A stretch of 64,000 bases of DNA from Streptomyces sp. PKU-EA00015 (GCF_013387495.1 NZ_JABZEE010000035.1:62001-126000), one strand, 5' to 3'. Numbered from the stretch's first letter, positions 1 through 9,218 are shown. Notes: generated by a model from the letters alone, not told the origin. Program-made: numbers and translations.

Positions 1-335
1 TGGAAGCCCGGGTGGACGTGCAGTTCGGTGATGACGAAGGCGTCGTCGAGCCAGTCCTCGCTGCCGTTGCGGCGCAGGTACGGCTCGACGACGGTGGACC
101 ACCAGTGGCCGCGGTCGTTCGGCATGCCGTAGACGAAGCCGACGAGCCGGTCGTCCCCGGTGGTGGCGCCGAGGGCGCGCGCGCCCGGGCTGGTCAGGTG
201 CCGCAGCACGATGTAGCGGCGGATGTCGATCTCTTCGTCGCTGAGCCCGAAGGCCAGTGCCTGGACGGCGAGTGCCTCGTCGACCCGTGCCGCCAGGTCG
301 AGCGGGCCGATGACGACGCCGGGATCTGCTGCCAT
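1..335 (-). CDS. GNAT-family N-acetyltransferase (partial, 3' end outside window)
   Basis: The reading frame starts at ATG 335 and runs off the left edge, so only about the first 111 residues are seen. After a short N-terminal helix region the protein has a GNAT-like pattern, with GDDRLVGFVYG in the strand that precedes acetyl-CoA binding and ITELHVHPGF in strand beta4, where the fold usually continues into the CoA-binding loop. Such proteins transfer an acetyl group from acetyl-CoA to an amine; the substrate cannot be read. It lies 29 bases downstream of a second, longer GNAT gene on the same strand, so the two are probably cotranscribed. Family assignment rests on the N-terminal half only. 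Confidence 0.75.
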   Translation of the reverse strand, partial: MAADPGVVIGPLDLAARVDEALAVQALAFGLSDEEIDIRRYIVLRHLTSPGARALGATTGDDRLVGFVYGMPNDRGHWWSTVVEPYLRRNGSEDWLDDAFVITELHVHPGF

Positions 336-364
336 GGCCGCACCCTACTGGCCGCGCACGCCGT

Positions 365-1210
365 TCAGAACAGCACGCTCATGAAGGCGCCGACCTCGCG
401 GAAGCCGACCCTGCGGTAGGCCGCCCGGGCGGCGGTGTTGTAGTCGTTGACGTACAGGCTCACGATCGGCGAGACATCCGCGAGGGCGTAGCGCAGGACG
501 GCCGCCATGCCCGTCTCGGACAGTCCGCGGCCGCGGTACTCGGGCGCGACCCAGACGCCCTGGATCTGGCAGGCCTTGGCGGTCGCGGCGCCGATCTCGG
601 CCTTGAAGACGACCTTGCCGTCCTCGATGCGCGCGAAAGCCCGTCCCGTGCCGACGAGTTCGGCGACGCGGGCCTGGTAGAGCAGGCCGCCGTCACCGGC
701 GAGCGGGGAGACGCCGACCTCCTCGGTGAACATCGCCACGCACGCCGGCATGATCACGTCCATCTCGTCCTTGCGGATACGGCGGACGTACGGGTCGGGC
801 TCGATGTCGTCGGGGATCGTCTCGGTGACCATCAGCGGCTGATGGGCGCGTACGTCCCTGGCGGGGCCCCAGCTCGGTTCGAGCAGGCGCCACAGCGCGG
901 CGGTCGGTTCGGCGGGGCCCACGATGGACGAGCAGCGGCGTCCGGTCCTGCGGGCCCGGTCGGCGAAGGCGCGCACTGCTTCGGGCGTGGCGCAGACCGG
1001 GACGAGGTTGGCGCCGGAGTAGCACAGGGAGCGCAGCTGCCCGTCCGCGTACCAGCCCCACATCTCGCCGCCGAGGCGCCAGGGATCGAGACCGGCTACC
1101 TGGACCCGGGCAGTGACGAAAGCATTCGTCACGGGATCGCTCTCGAGGATGGCGAGCGCTGCGCCGAGTTCGCCGGGGTCGAGGACCCGGGTGGTGGTCT
1201 GCGTCAACAC
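365..1210 (-). CDS. GNAT-family N-acetyltransferase with DUF4081-like N-terminal domain
   Basis: A 281-residue protein. The C-terminal half is a clear GNAT domain: VWVAPEYRGRGLSE carries the R/Q-x-x-G-x-G/A acetyl-CoA pyrophosphate loop, followed by VSLYVNDYNTAARAAYRRVGF, the typical last helix and strand. The N-terminal half resembles the DUF4081 domain often fused to actinobacterial GNATs. The start is GTG 1210, chosen because GAGG lies five bases upstream on the coding strand. The acyl acceptor is unknown. It lies downstream of ispG with a stem-loop between them, and is followed by the partial GNAT gene at the window edge. Confidence 0.85.
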   Translation of the reverse strand: MLTQTTTRVLDPGELGAALAILESDPVTNAFVTARVQVAGLDPWRLGGEMWGWYADGQLRSLCYSGANLVPVCATPEAVRAFADRARRTGRRCSSIVGPAEPTAALWRLLEPSWGPARDVRAHQPLMVTETIPDDIEPDPYVRRIRKDEMDVIMPACVAMFTEEVGVSPLAGDGGLLYQARVAELVGTGRAFARIEDGKVVFKAEIGAATAKACQIQGVWVAPEYRGRGLSETGMAAVLRYALADVSPIVSLYVNDYNTAARAAYRRVGFREVGAFMSVLF

Positions 1211-1332
1211 AAGGGCCTCACCATGCGGTTTGCTGATCCTGGCACTGTACCTGCCGCTTCGGCGTCGTGTCCGGTTCGGGGAAACGGACCGGCCTGCGCG
1301 GGCGGGTTCCGGGGACGGGCCAGGACGGCGCG

Positions 1333-1363
1333 AGGCCCCGCGTCCCGGTAGGGGGCGGGGCCT
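1333..1363 (-). terminator. Stem-loop terminator after ispG
   Basis: A perfect 9-bp inverted repeat (AGGCCCCGC at 1333-1341, GCGGGGCCT at 1355-1363) lies 18 bases past the ispG stop codon. It has no U-tract, as is usual for actinobacterial terminators. Confidence 0.6.
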
Positions 1364-1380
1364 TCGGACGCGTGGACGCG

Positions 1381-2538
1381 TCAGCCGGCGACGGAGATCT
1401 GGGGCTCGCCGGAGGCGACGCCGTCCTTCTCCATCTGCTCGGCGATCTTCATCGCCTCGTCGATCAGCGTCTCGACGATCTTCGACTCGGGCACGGTCTT
1501 GATGACCTCGCCCTTGACGAAGATCTGGCCCTTGCCGTTGCCGGAGGCAACACCGAGGTCGGCCTCACGGGCCTCGCCGGGACCGTTCACCACGCAGCCC
1601 ATGACGGCGACGCGCAGGGGGACCTCCATGCCCTCGAGGCCCGCCGAGACCTCGTCCGCCAGCTTGTAGACGTCGACCTGGGCGCGGCCGCAGGACGGGC
1701 AGGAGACGATCTCCAGGCGGCGCTGGCGCAGGTTCAGCGACTCCAGGATCTGGATGCCGACCTTGACCTCCTCCGCCGGCGGGGCGGAGAGCGAGACGCG
1801 GATGGTGTCGCCGATGCCCTCCGACAGCAGCGCGCCGAACGCGACCGCGGACTTGATCGTGCCCTGGAAGGCGGGGCCGGCCTCGGTGACGCCGAGGTGC
1901 AGCGGGTAGTCGCACTGGGCGGCGAGCTGGCGGTAGGCGTTGACCATCACGACCGGGTCGTTGTGCTTGACCGAGATCTTGATGTCGCGGAAACCGTGCT
2001 CCTCGAAGAGCGACGCCTCCCACAGGGCGGACTCGACGAGCGCCTCGGGGGTCGCCTTGCCGTACTTCTCCAGCAGGCGGCGGTCCAGCGAGCCCGCGTT
2101 GACGCCGATGCGGATGGGGGTGCCCGTCTCCCTCGCCGCCTTCGCGATCTCCCTGACCTTGTCGTCGAACTGCTTGATGTTGCCCGGGTTGACCCGCACC
2201 GCCGCGCAGCCGGCGTCGATCGCCGCGAAGACGTACTTCGGCTGGAAGTGGATGTCGGCGATGACCGGAATCTGCGACTTCCTGGCGATGGTCGCGAGGG
2301 CGTCCGCGTCGTCCTGCGTGGGGCACGCGACCCGGACGATCTGGCAGCCCGACGCCGTCAGCTCGGCGATCTGCTGCAGCGTCGCGCCGATGTCGGAGGT
2401 CCGGGTCGTCGTCATGGACTGCACCGACACGGGTGCGTCGCCGCCGACCGCGACGGAACCGACCTGGATCTTCCGGCTGACCCTCCGGTCGGCGAGCTTC
2501 GTCGGAACGGACGGAATTCCGAGAGAAATTGCAGTCAT
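1381..2538 (-). CDS. ispG: 4-hydroxy-3-methylbut-2-enyl diphosphate synthase (flavodoxin/ferredoxin)
   Basis: IspG (GcpE) is the penultimate enzyme of the MEP isoprenoid pathway. It reductively converts 2-C-methyl-D-erythritol 2,4-cyclodiphosphate to HMBPP using a 4Fe-4S cluster. The 385-residue length fits the compact bacterial form. The N-terminal TIM barrel includes VQSMTTTRTSD, and the C-terminal cluster domain carries SCPSCGRAQVD and the later MGCVVNGPGEA, which supply the conserved cluster ligands. Start is ATG 2538. The dxr gene of the same pathway lies two genes upstream on the same strand, separated by the site-2 protease gene and a stem-loop. The family identification is secure. Confidence 0.97.
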   Translation of the reverse strand: MTAISLGIPSVPTKLADRRVSRKIQVGSVAVGGDAPVSVQSMTTTRTSDIGATLQQIAELTASGCQIVRVACPTQDDADALATIARKSQIPVIADIHFQPKYVFAAIDAGCAAVRVNPGNIKQFDDKVREIAKAARETGTPIRIGVNAGSLDRRLLEKYGKATPEALVESALWEASLFEEHGFRDIKISVKHNDPVVMVNAYRQLAAQCDYPLHLGVTEAGPAFQGTIKSAVAFGALLSEGIGDTIRVSLSAPPAEEVKVGIQILESLNLRQRRLEIVSCPSCGRAQVDVYKLADEVSAGLEGMEVPLRVAVMGCVVNGPGEAREADLGVASGNGKGQIFVKGEVIKTVPESKIVETLIDEAMKIAEQMEKDGVASGEPQISVAG

Positions 2539-2657
2539 CTGCTGTGCAACCCCAAGGTATGGATCGAGGTCCCGAGATCGGCGGGCTCCAGCACCCGAGA
2601 TTACGGCACTGGCGTTCGGCCGGGCACATCCGCCGCCCGGAGTCCACCCAAAGGGGA

Positions 2658-2684
2658 CGGCCGGACACGCAGGGTGTCCGGCCG
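2658..2684 (-). terminator. Stem-loop between the site-2 protease gene and ispG
   Basis: A perfect 11-bp repeat (CGGCCGGACAC at 2658-2668, GTGTCCGGCCG at 2674-2684) with a 5-base loop lies 29 bases past the protease stop. It probably ends or attenuates the dxr-protease transcript before ispG. Confidence 0.65.
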
Positions 2685-2712
2685 CCGCGGGGATGTCCCC
2701 TCACCTTTTCCG

Positions 2713-4011
2713 TCAGCTGATCCTCACCGGGTTGACGATGTCGGCGACCAGCACGAGCAGGGTGAAGCAGATGAAGATTCCGGCCACCACATAGGCGACG
2801 GGCATCAGCTTCGCCACGTCGAACGGCCCCGGATCCGGGCGCCGGAACAGCTTGGCGATCCCCCGCCGCACGGACTCCCACAGGGCGCCCGCGATGTGTC
2901 CGCCGTCGAGTGGCAGCAGCGGCAGCATGTTGAACAGGAACAGCGAGAGGTTGAAGCCGGCGAGCAGCATCAGGAACGTGGCGACGATGTTGGTCGTCGG
3001 CATGTCGAGATTGAGGACCTCGCCGCTGAGCCGGGCCGCGCCGACCACGCCCACCGGGGAGTCGTCCTTGCGCTCTCCGTCGCCGAAGGCCGCGTCCCAC
3101 AGGTCCGGGACCTTGGAGGGCAGGGCGATGATCGACTCGGCGCCGTTCTCGATCATGCCGCCCATGCGGTCGACGGACTCACCGAACGACAGCGGCAGGA
3201 TCTCGGTCCTCGCGGCGAAGCCGAGGTAGCCCGCGGGCTCGTAACCGGAGACGACCTCGCCGTCCTCGTCCTTCTTGACCACCATGTTCTCGATGAGCGT
3301 CGCCTGGAGCACCTGCTCCCGGCCGTCGCGCTCCACGGTGATCTCGGCCGGGCCGATCGTGTCGCGGATGCGCGCGGAGAGCGTGGGCCAGTCGTCGATG
3401 CGCTCTCCGTCGAAGGCGACGATCCTGTCGCCCTCCTTGAGCCCCGCGAGCGCGGCGGGCGAGTCGGGGTCGCCTTTGGCGCACGTGTCGCGCTTCTCGC
3501 TCTGCTCGATGACGCACTTCTGGACGCCCGCCACCTCGGTGGTCTGCGTCGGCGTGCCGAAGGTCATCATCACGCCGACGAAGATCGCCACCGCGAGCAC
3601 GAGGTTCATGAACGGCCCCGCGAACATCACGATGACGCGCTTCCACGGCTTGCGCGTGTAGAACAGCCGTGTCTCGTCGCCGGGTTGCAGCTCCTCGTAC
3701 GCGGCGGAGCGGGCGTCCTCGATCATCCCGCGCCACGGGGACGTGGAGCGGGCCTCGATCCGGCCGTCGTCCCCGGGCGGGAACATCCCGATCATGCGGA
3801 TGTAGCCGCCCATCGGGATGGCCTTGATGCCGTACTCGGTCTCCCCCTTGTGCCGCGAGAACAGGGTCGGGCCGAAGCCGACCATGTACTGCGGCACCCG
3901 GATGCCGAACAGCTTCGCCGTCGACAGATGGCCCAGCTCGTGCCACGCGATGGAGATCAGCAGCCCCACGCCGAACAGCACTATGCCGAGAACCGTCAAC
4001 ACCATCGTCAT
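2713..4011 (-). CDS. Site-2 intramembrane zinc metalloprotease (RseP/Rip1-like)
   Basis: A 432-residue membrane protease of the S2P family. The first membrane segment carries the zinc site WHELGH (His24, Glu25, His28). A last-third membrane segment carries PLDGGH, with Asp369 as the third metal ligand. A PDZ domain lies between them (around GDRIVAFDGERI, residues 205-220), as in RseP and mycobacterial Rip1. These enzymes cut transmembrane anti-sigma factors or other membrane substrates. The ATG overlaps the dxr stop in an ATGA junction (4008-4011), so the two are translationally coupled, an arrangement common in actinobacteria. The natural substrate here is unknown. Confidence 0.93.
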   Translation of the reverse strand: MTMVLTVLGIVLFGVGLLISIAWHELGHLSTAKLFGIRVPQYMVGFGPTLFSRHKGETEYGIKAIPMGGYIRMIGMFPPGDDGRIEARSTSPWRGMIEDARSAAYEELQPGDETRLFYTRKPWKRVIVMFAGPFMNLVLAVAIFVGVMMTFGTPTQTTEVAGVQKCVIEQSEKRDTCAKGDPDSPAALAGLKEGDRIVAFDGERIDDWPTLSARIRDTIGPAEITVERDGREQVLQATLIENMVVKKDEDGEVVSGYEPAGYLGFAARTEILPLSFGESVDRMGGMIENGAESIIALPSKVPDLWDAAFGDGERKDDSPVGVVGAARLSGEVLNLDMPTTNIVATFLMLLAGFNLSLFLFNMLPLLPLDGGHIAGALWESVRRGIAKLFRRPDPGPFDVAKLMPVAYVVAGIFICFTLLVLVADIVNPVRIS

Positions 4012-5279
4012 GCGCGAGCCTCCGCAGGCCGTTCTTCGCCGCTGTATGTGTAGGTCGCCGCCGTCTCACGGGCCCTCGCCCGGGCCCAGGCGTCCGCTTC
4101 GAGGACGTCCGTCACGGTGAGCGAGGTTCCCGCCGCGGGTGTCCCGTGCTCGGCGACCACATGGGTGACCGTATCCATGATGGCGTTGAACGGCAGCCGC
4201 CCGGCGAGGAACGCCTCGACGCACTCCTCGTTCGCCGCATTGAACACCGCCGGGGCCGTGCCGCCCAGCTCCCCCACGTGCCGGGCGAGTCCCACGGACG
4301 GGAACGCCTCGTTGTCGAGAGGGAAGAACTCCCACGTCGAAGCCGTGGACCAGTCGAACGCGGGCGCCGCGTCGGGGACGCGCTCGGGCCAGCCGAGGCC
4401 GATCGCGATCGGGCCGCGCATGTCCGGCGGGGTGGCCTGGGCGAGCGTCGAGCCGTCGGTGAACTCCACCATCGAGTGGACGTACGACTGAGGGTGGACG
4501 ACGACCTCGATGCGGTCGAAGGGGATGTCGTAGAGGAGGTGGGCCTCGATGACCTCGAGGCCCTTGTTGACGAGCGTCGCGCTGTTGACCGTGATCACCG
4601 GGCCCATGGCCCAGGTGGGGTGCGCGAGGGCGTCCTCGGGCCTGACGTCCGCGAGCTCCGCCTTCGTGCGGCCCCGGAACGGGCCGCCGGACGCGGTGAC
4701 CACGAGCTTGCGCACGTCGGCGCGGGTACCGCAGGCCAGCGCCTGGAACAGCGCTGCGTGCTCCGAGTCGACCGGGATGATCTGGCCCGGCTTGGCGACC
4801 GCCTTGACGAGGGGCCCGCCGACGATGAGCGACTCCTTGTTGGCCAGTGCGAGCGTGCGGCCGGCCTCGAGGGCGGCGAGCGTGGGCGCCAGACCGATGG
4901 AGCCCGTGATGCCGTTGAGCACCGTGTGGCACGGCGAGGCGGCGAGTTCCGTGGCCGCGTCCGGGCCGGCCAGGATCGTCGGCAGGGGCTCGGTGCCGTA
5001 CTGGGCCGCCAGCGCCTCGCGCAGCGCGGGAACGACGTCCTCGCGGGCCACGGCGACGGTCTCGACGCGCAGCCGGTGCGCCTGCTCGGCGAGCAGACCG
5101 ACCCGTCCGCCGGCGGCGGACAGCGCGGTGACGCGGAAACGGTCGGGGTTGCGCAGGACCAGGTCGATGGCCTGCGTGCCGATGGACCCGGTCGAGCCGA
5201 GGACGACGATCTCCCGGCGCCCCTGAGAGGCGTCGAAGATCAGATGCGGGTCGGCGAGGGGTGATGGGCTGTCGCTCAT
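4008..5279 (-). CDS. dxr: 1-deoxy-D-xylulose 5-phosphate reductoisomerase
   Basis: Dxr converts DXP to MEP with NADPH, the first committed step of the MEP pathway. The 423-residue form starts at ATG 5279; the frame is open further upstream, but that extension is arginine- and serine-rich and not conserved in type. IVLGSTGSIGTQAIDL near residue 25 is the NADPH-binding loop. ALANKESLIVGG and VDSEHAALFQAL are the conserved substrate and metal sites, and HPQSYVHSMVEF belongs to the flexible loop region. It is coupled by a 4-base overlap to the downstream site-2 protease gene. Confidence 0.97.
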   Translation of the reverse strand: MSDSPSPLADPHLIFDASQGRREIVVLGSTGSIGTQAIDLVLRNPDRFRVTALSAAGGRVGLLAEQAHRLRVETVAVAREDVVPALREALAAQYGTEPLPTILAGPDAATELAASPCHTVLNGITGSIGLAPTLAALEAGRTLALANKESLIVGGPLVKAVAKPGQIIPVDSEHAALFQALACGTRADVRKLVVTASGGPFRGRTKAELADVRPEDALAHPTWAMGPVITVNSATLVNKGLEVIEAHLLYDIPFDRIEVVVHPQSYVHSMVEFTDGSTLAQATPPDMRGPIAIGLGWPERVPDAAPAFDWSTASTWEFFPLDNEAFPSVGLARHVGELGGTAPAVFNAANEECVEAFLAGRLPFNAIMDTVTHVVAEHGTPAAGTSLTVTDVLEADAWARARARETAATYTYSGEERPAEARA

Positions 5280-5349
5280 CCCCCCATTGTGGCCGTTCGG
5301 CCCGTGTGCCCGGACAGGGCGTCCCCGTGCGGCTCCTCGCCGGGTGGAA

Positions 5350-6129
5350 CTACGCGCCGCCTCCGTGGGCGGCCGAGAACTTCTTCCACTGGGCGTCGAT
5401 GATCTCCCGGGGCACGGCCCCGATGTCCTTGGTGCCGAGGAAGTCGGCGCGGAAGGAGAGCGTGACCGCACCGGAGCGGACGACGGTCAGGTACTCGTAC
5501 AGCTTCAGCTCGCCCTTCACGTCGAGGACGGTGAAGCGGAACGCCTCGGCCTCGTCGCCGATGGCGGGCGCCTCGACGGGTTCGACCTTCAGCACCCGGG
5601 CCCGCGCGATGGCCCGCACCTCGGTGTAGCCGCCGGCGCAGGCGTCGCCCGCGGCCGAGAGGTCCTTCATCACGGCGGCGGCACCGTCCCCCGCGTAGGA
5701 GCGCAGCTGCACCAGGACGCCGATGCCGGCCACCTCGTCCGCGACGTCGACCTCGCGGTGGACCTCGGCGGCCGGGTCGTGCGCGGTCGCGCCCGCGGCG
5801 AGGCTGACGAGAGGCCCGCACCGGGCCGGATCGGCGGTGTAGTCCTCGCCGAGCGGGGCCCCGTCGGTCTCGCGCGCGGTGTACGGGCCGATCCGCTCGC
5901 CGTCCGCGAAGGCGACGGCCTTCAGGGCGGCCTCGGTGGGCACGCCGTCGCCGGCGGGCTGTGCGGAGGCGGACCGGCCGGCGCCGTTCCTGTCCGACGT
6001 GTCCGAGCCGCCGTCACCGCCGCCGCACGCGGCCGTGACGGCCATCACCCCGGCCAGCGCGAGGCCACGGAGCCGCGGCAGCCCGCGGGTGTACCGGTAG
6101 CCGCCGTTGACGTGTCCCGCCCCGAACAT
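5350..6129 (-). CDS. Putative lipoprotein
   Basis: A 259-residue exported protein of unknown function. The N-terminus is basic (GYRYTRGLPRLRG), then a hydrophobic stretch ends in VTAAC, a plausible lipobox with the modified cysteine near residue 35, followed by a Gly/Ser/Asp-rich linker typical of surface lipoproteins. The remaining 200 residues look like a single soluble domain with mixed alpha/beta character and a cysteine pair (RCGP and DACAGGY). Start is ATG 6129. It lies 70 bases upstream of dxr on the same strand and could share its transcript. Similar proteins occur beside dxr in Streptomyces, but I do not know a function. Confidence 0.8.
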   Translation of the reverse strand: MFGAGHVNGGYRYTRGLPRLRGLALAGVMAVTAACGGGDGGSDTSDRNGAGRSASAQPAGDGVPTEAALKAVAFADGERIGPYTARETDGAPLGEDYTADPARCGPLVSLAAGATAHDPAAEVHREVDVADEVAGIGVLVQLRSYAGDGAAAVMKDLSAAGDACAGGYTEVRAIARARVLKVEPVEAPAIGDEAEAFRFTVLDVKGELKLYEYLTVVRSGAVTLSFRADFLGTKDIGAVPREIIDAQWKKFSAAHGGGA

Positions 6130-6224
6130 CCGTGCCCCGTTCCCCTGTTGACCGTGACCGAAGGTCGATTGTGGGTCACCGGGGCACCGCGCGCCACCTT
6201 CCCGCGCCCTGCGCGGGCGGACGC

Positions 6225-6254
6225 GGGTGCGGCCGGTGACGTCCGGCCGCACCC
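6225..6254 (-). terminator. Stem-loop terminator after the acyl-CoA dehydrogenase gene
   Basis: A perfect 12-bp stem (GGGTGCGGCCGG at 6225-6236, CCGGCCGCACCC at 6243-6254) with a 6-base loop lies 9 bases past the stop codon. Confidence 0.75.
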
Positions 6255-6263
6255 CGGTACCGC

Positions 6264-8198
6264 TCAGCGGATCGGACGGTGCACGTTCTCCCGCCGGGAG
6301 GGGCCGGGAGTGGCGTCCGCGATCCAGGGGCCGTCGTCGCTCGCGTCGATGACGCCCTCCTCCAGCCAGGTGTACGTGCCGGCCAGGACGCCCTTGACCA
6401 CCGTGCGGTCCAGGTCGTCGGTGTTGTTCCAGAGCCGGCCGAAGAGCTCCTCGACGCGGATGCGGGACTGCCGGCAGAAGGCGTCGGCGAGCTGGTACGC
6501 CTCGCGGCCGTGGTCGCCGGTGGTCCGCAGCAGCTCCGCCCGTACGCAGGCGGCGCTCATCGCGAACAGTTCGGCGCCGATGTCGACGATGCGGCCGAGG
6601 AAGCCCTGCTTGGTCTCCATCCGGCCCTGCCACCGGGACATGGCGTAGAACGTGGACCGGGCGAGCTTGCGCGCGGCCCGTTCGACGTAGCGCAGATGGG
6701 CCGACAGGTCCGCGTGGCCGCGCGGGTGGAACTCGGCGTACGAGCGCGGCAGCTGGCCCGGACCCGCGACCAGCTTGGGCAGCCAGCGGGCGTAGAAGGC
6801 GGTGGCGTGCGCCCCGGCCCTGGCCTTGTCGCCGAGGGACTTGTCGGGGTCGATGATGTCGCCGGCGACCGCGAGGTGGGCGTCGACCGCCTCGCGGGCG
6901 ATCAGCAGGTGCATGATCTCCGTCGATCCCTCGAAGATGCGGTTGATGCGCAGGTCGCGCAGCAACTGCTCGGCGGGGACGGCCCGTTCGCCGCGGGCGG
7001 CGAGGGAGTCGGCGGTCTCGAAGCCGCGGCCGCCGCGGATCTGGACCAGTTCGTCCGCCATCAGCCAGGCCATCTCGGAGCCGTACAGCTTGGCGAGGGC
7101 GGCCTCGATGCGGATGTCGTTGCGGTTCTCGTCCGCCATCTGGCTGGACAGGTCGAGGACGGCTTCGAGGGCGAAGGTGGTCGCGGCGATGAAGGAGATC
7201 TTGGCGCCGACGGCCTCGTGGTGGGCGACCGGCTTGCCCCACTGCTCGCGGACGGCGGTCCACTCGCGGGCGATCTTCAGGCACCACTTGCCCGCGCCCG
7301 CGCACATCGCGGGCAGGGAGAGCCGGCCGGTGTTGAGGGTGGTCAGGGCGATCTTGAGGCCGGAGCCCTCGGGGCCGATACGGTTCGCCGCCGGGACGCG
7401 TACCTGGTGGAAGCGGGTGACGCCGTTCTCGAGGCCGCGCAGGCCCATGAAGGCGTTGCGGTTCTCGACGGTGATGCCGGGCGAGCTCGACTCGACGACG
7501 AACGCGGTGATGCCGCCCTTGTGTCCCTCGCTCCTCGGCACCCGTGCCATGACGACGAGGAGGTCGGCCACGACGCCGTTGGTCGTCCAGAGCTTGACCC
7601 CGTCGAGGATGTAGTCGTCCCCGTCGGGGACGGCGGTGGTGGCCAGGCGCGCCGGGTCGGAACCGACGTCCGGCTCGGTGAGCAGGAACGCGGAGATGTC
7701 GGTGCGGGCCAGCCGCGGCAGGAAGGTGTCCTTCTGCTCCTGCGTGCCGAAAAGTTTCAGCGGCTGGGGTACGCCGATCGACTGATGGGCGGAGAGCAGC
7801 GCGCCGATCGCCGGGCTCGCCGAGCCGGTCAGGGCCAGAGCCTTGTTGTAGTACACCTGGGTGAGTCCGAGGCCGCCGTACTTGGTGTCGATCTTCATCC
7901 CGAGGGCGCCGAGCTCCTTGAGACCGTCGATCACCGCGTCGGGGATCCTGGCGTCGCGCTCGATCTGCGCGCCGTCGACCTTCGTCTCGCAGAAGTCGCG
8001 GAGCTTGGCGAGGAACTCCTCGCCGCGCTGCGCGTCCTCCGTGGACGGCAGGGGATGGGGATGGATGAGGTCCAGCCGGAAGCGGCCGAGGAACAGCTCC
8101 TTGGCGAAGCTGGGCTTCCGCCAGTCCTGCTCGCGCGCCGCCTCGGCGACCTGGCGGGCTTCACGCTCGGAGACTTTGGGCTTGGTCGGTGCGGACAT
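6264..8198 (-). CDS. Acyl-CoA dehydrogenase family protein, long form
   Basis: A 644-residue flavoprotein that should oxidise an acyl-CoA to the trans-2-enoyl-CoA. The order is an N-terminal alpha domain with KYGGLGLTQVYYN, the middle beta domain (FLLTEPDVGSDPARLATTA, then DGVKLWTTNG, typical FAD-contacting strands), and the C-terminal helical domain (IRGGRGFET, NRIFEGSTEIMHLLIARE). An extra C-terminal region of about 200 residues makes it longer than the usual 380-residue enzyme and similar to VLCAD/FadE-like forms. ATG 8198 is preferred over ATG 8210 because GAGGTGA lies eight bases upstream. Chain-length specificity cannot be inferred. It is a single gene with its own terminator. Confidence 0.9.
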   Translation of the reverse strand: MSAPTKPKVSEREARQVAEAAREQDWRKPSFAKELFLGRFRLDLIHPHPLPSTEDAQRGEEFLAKLRDFCETKVDGAQIERDARIPDAVIDGLKELGALGMKIDTKYGGLGLTQVYYNKALALTGSASPAIGALLSAHQSIGVPQPLKLFGTQEQKDTFLPRLARTDISAFLLTEPDVGSDPARLATTAVPDGDDYILDGVKLWTTNGVVADLLVVMARVPRSEGHKGGITAFVVESSSPGITVENRNAFMGLRGLENGVTRFHQVRVPAANRIGPEGSGLKIALTTLNTGRLSLPAMCAGAGKWCLKIAREWTAVREQWGKPVAHHEAVGAKISFIAATTFALEAVLDLSSQMADENRNDIRIEAALAKLYGSEMAWLMADELVQIRGGRGFETADSLAARGERAVPAEQLLRDLRINRIFEGSTEIMHLLIAREAVDAHLAVAGDIIDPDKSLGDKARAGAHATAFYARWLPKLVAGPGQLPRSYAEFHPRGHADLSAHLRYVERAARKLARSTFYAMSRWQGRMETKQGFLGRIVDIGAELFAMSAACVRAELLRTTGDHGREAYQLADAFCRQSRIRVEELFGRLWNNTDDLDRTVVKGVLAGTYTWLEEGVIDASDDGPWIADATPGPSRRENVHRPIR

Positions 8199-8783
8199 GA
8201 AGGAAGTCACCTCGCCGCGGTGTGGTGGAGTCCTGGAATCACTCGAATCCGTGGGGAACTACCGGTCGGTGCTACTTGTGAGTCTCTACCCGATCCGGCC
8301 GACTCTCACCAGACTTCGCGCGCCCTGTGGCCGGGCTTGGCGCTTATACAGCACCCCGGCCCGCTCAGCCGGGCGGGAAGTGACCAGGCCGGTCGCGTGG
8401 GCGAGGACCACGGCCCGGAGGACGCCGCTCCGGGGGCGGTCCGCCGGGTCCGCGCTGCCGTGAGGGATGCGGCGAGGGACGCCCGTACAGGGGCAGTTGC
8501 CGAATCTCCCCGCATGCCTGGCCGTCCGCATTCCCGGGGGAAACGGGCGGCCGGGAACCCAGCACGCGCTGGACGAGGTACTGGGCGTGCTCGTCCATGA
8601 TCTTCGCGCCGTTCACTACGGGGTCGGCTTCCCGAGCCAGAAGGCCCTGGTGTCAACAGGCCGACGCCCAGGGCGACCCTGGACACGCCGCGCAAGCAGG
8701 GCACACGGTGAAGCGGATCTTCGATCGGCTGGGAGCTCCGGGACTGGAAGCGTGCCTGATGGGGTGCGCTGCCGACCCGATCT
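8199..8783. other. Gene-poor interval, no convincing gene
   Basis: 585 bases between the acyl-CoA dehydrogenase start and the marR stop. Short open frames exist on both strands, but none has a good ribosome binding site together with a protein I recognise. The longest minus-strand candidate (8365-8616) reads VNGAKIMDEHAQYLVQRV at its start and then becomes low-complexity Pro/Arg/Gly, which could be a decayed gene start or chance. No tRNA fold was seen. Confidence 0.5.
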
Positions 8784-9203
8784 CTACTCCTCGGTCATCA
8801 GCTGCAGCAGGTCGCGCAGGTCGCGGCGCTGGTCTTCGTTGAGTGCGGCGAGCGGGTCGCTGGCGAAGCGCAGGCGGCTGCGCAGATCCTGGGCCGCTGC
8901 CTTCCCGGCGTCTGTGGTGGCGAGAAGCTTGATTCGCCGGTCGTTGGGTTCGGGCCGGCGTTCGACCAGGCCCCGGTTCTGCAGGCGGTCCACGATGCCG
9001 GTGAGGTTGGACGGTTCAGCTCCCAGTCGTTCGGCGACGCGACGCATGGGCAGAGGGGCCTCATCCAGGGCGATCAGTGCCTTCACCTGCTGAGGGGTGA
9101 GGCCGTGGTGAGCCGCGGCGGCCTCGTACTCGCGGGTGTAGCGGTCGGTGACCTTCGCGAAAAGGCGGATCACCTCGGAGGTCAGGGGGTCGTCTGCCGT
9201 CAT
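8784..9203 (-). CDS. MarR-family transcriptional regulator
   Basis: A 139-residue winged-helix DNA-binding protein. TPQQVKALIALDEAPLPMRRVAERLGAEPSNLTGIVDRLQNRGLVERR is the MarR helix-turn-helix and runs into a wing containing RPEPNDRRIKLLATT, the family's characteristic D-x-R motif. MarR proteins usually repress themselves and a neighbouring gene, with relief by a phenolic or oxidative ligand. The gene is divergent from an aldo-keto reductase gene, with 129 bases between the start codons that contain palindromes suited to a dimeric regulator. The inducer is unknown. Confidence 0.93.
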   Translation of the reverse strand: MTADDPLTSEVIRLFAKVTDRYTREYEAAAAHHGLTPQQVKALIALDEAPLPMRRVAERLGAEPSNLTGIVDRLQNRGLVERRPEPNDRRIKLLATTDAGKAAAQDLRSRLRFASDPLAALNEDQRRDLRDLLQLMTEE

Positions 9204-9218
9204 CGCTCCAGACTACGA

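Noticed and set aside
1267..4053. Very long plus-strand open frame opposite ispG and the site-2 protease gene
   Set aside because: It is the antisense shadow of well-identified minus-strand genes, produced by high GC content; its translation is Arg/Asp/Leu/Gly-rich with no recognisable domain.
8365..8616. Minus-strand frame starting VNGAKIMDEHAQYLV
   Set aside because: Only the first 25 residues look protein-like and the rest is low complexity; no convincing start signal. Kept as part of the gene-poor interval.
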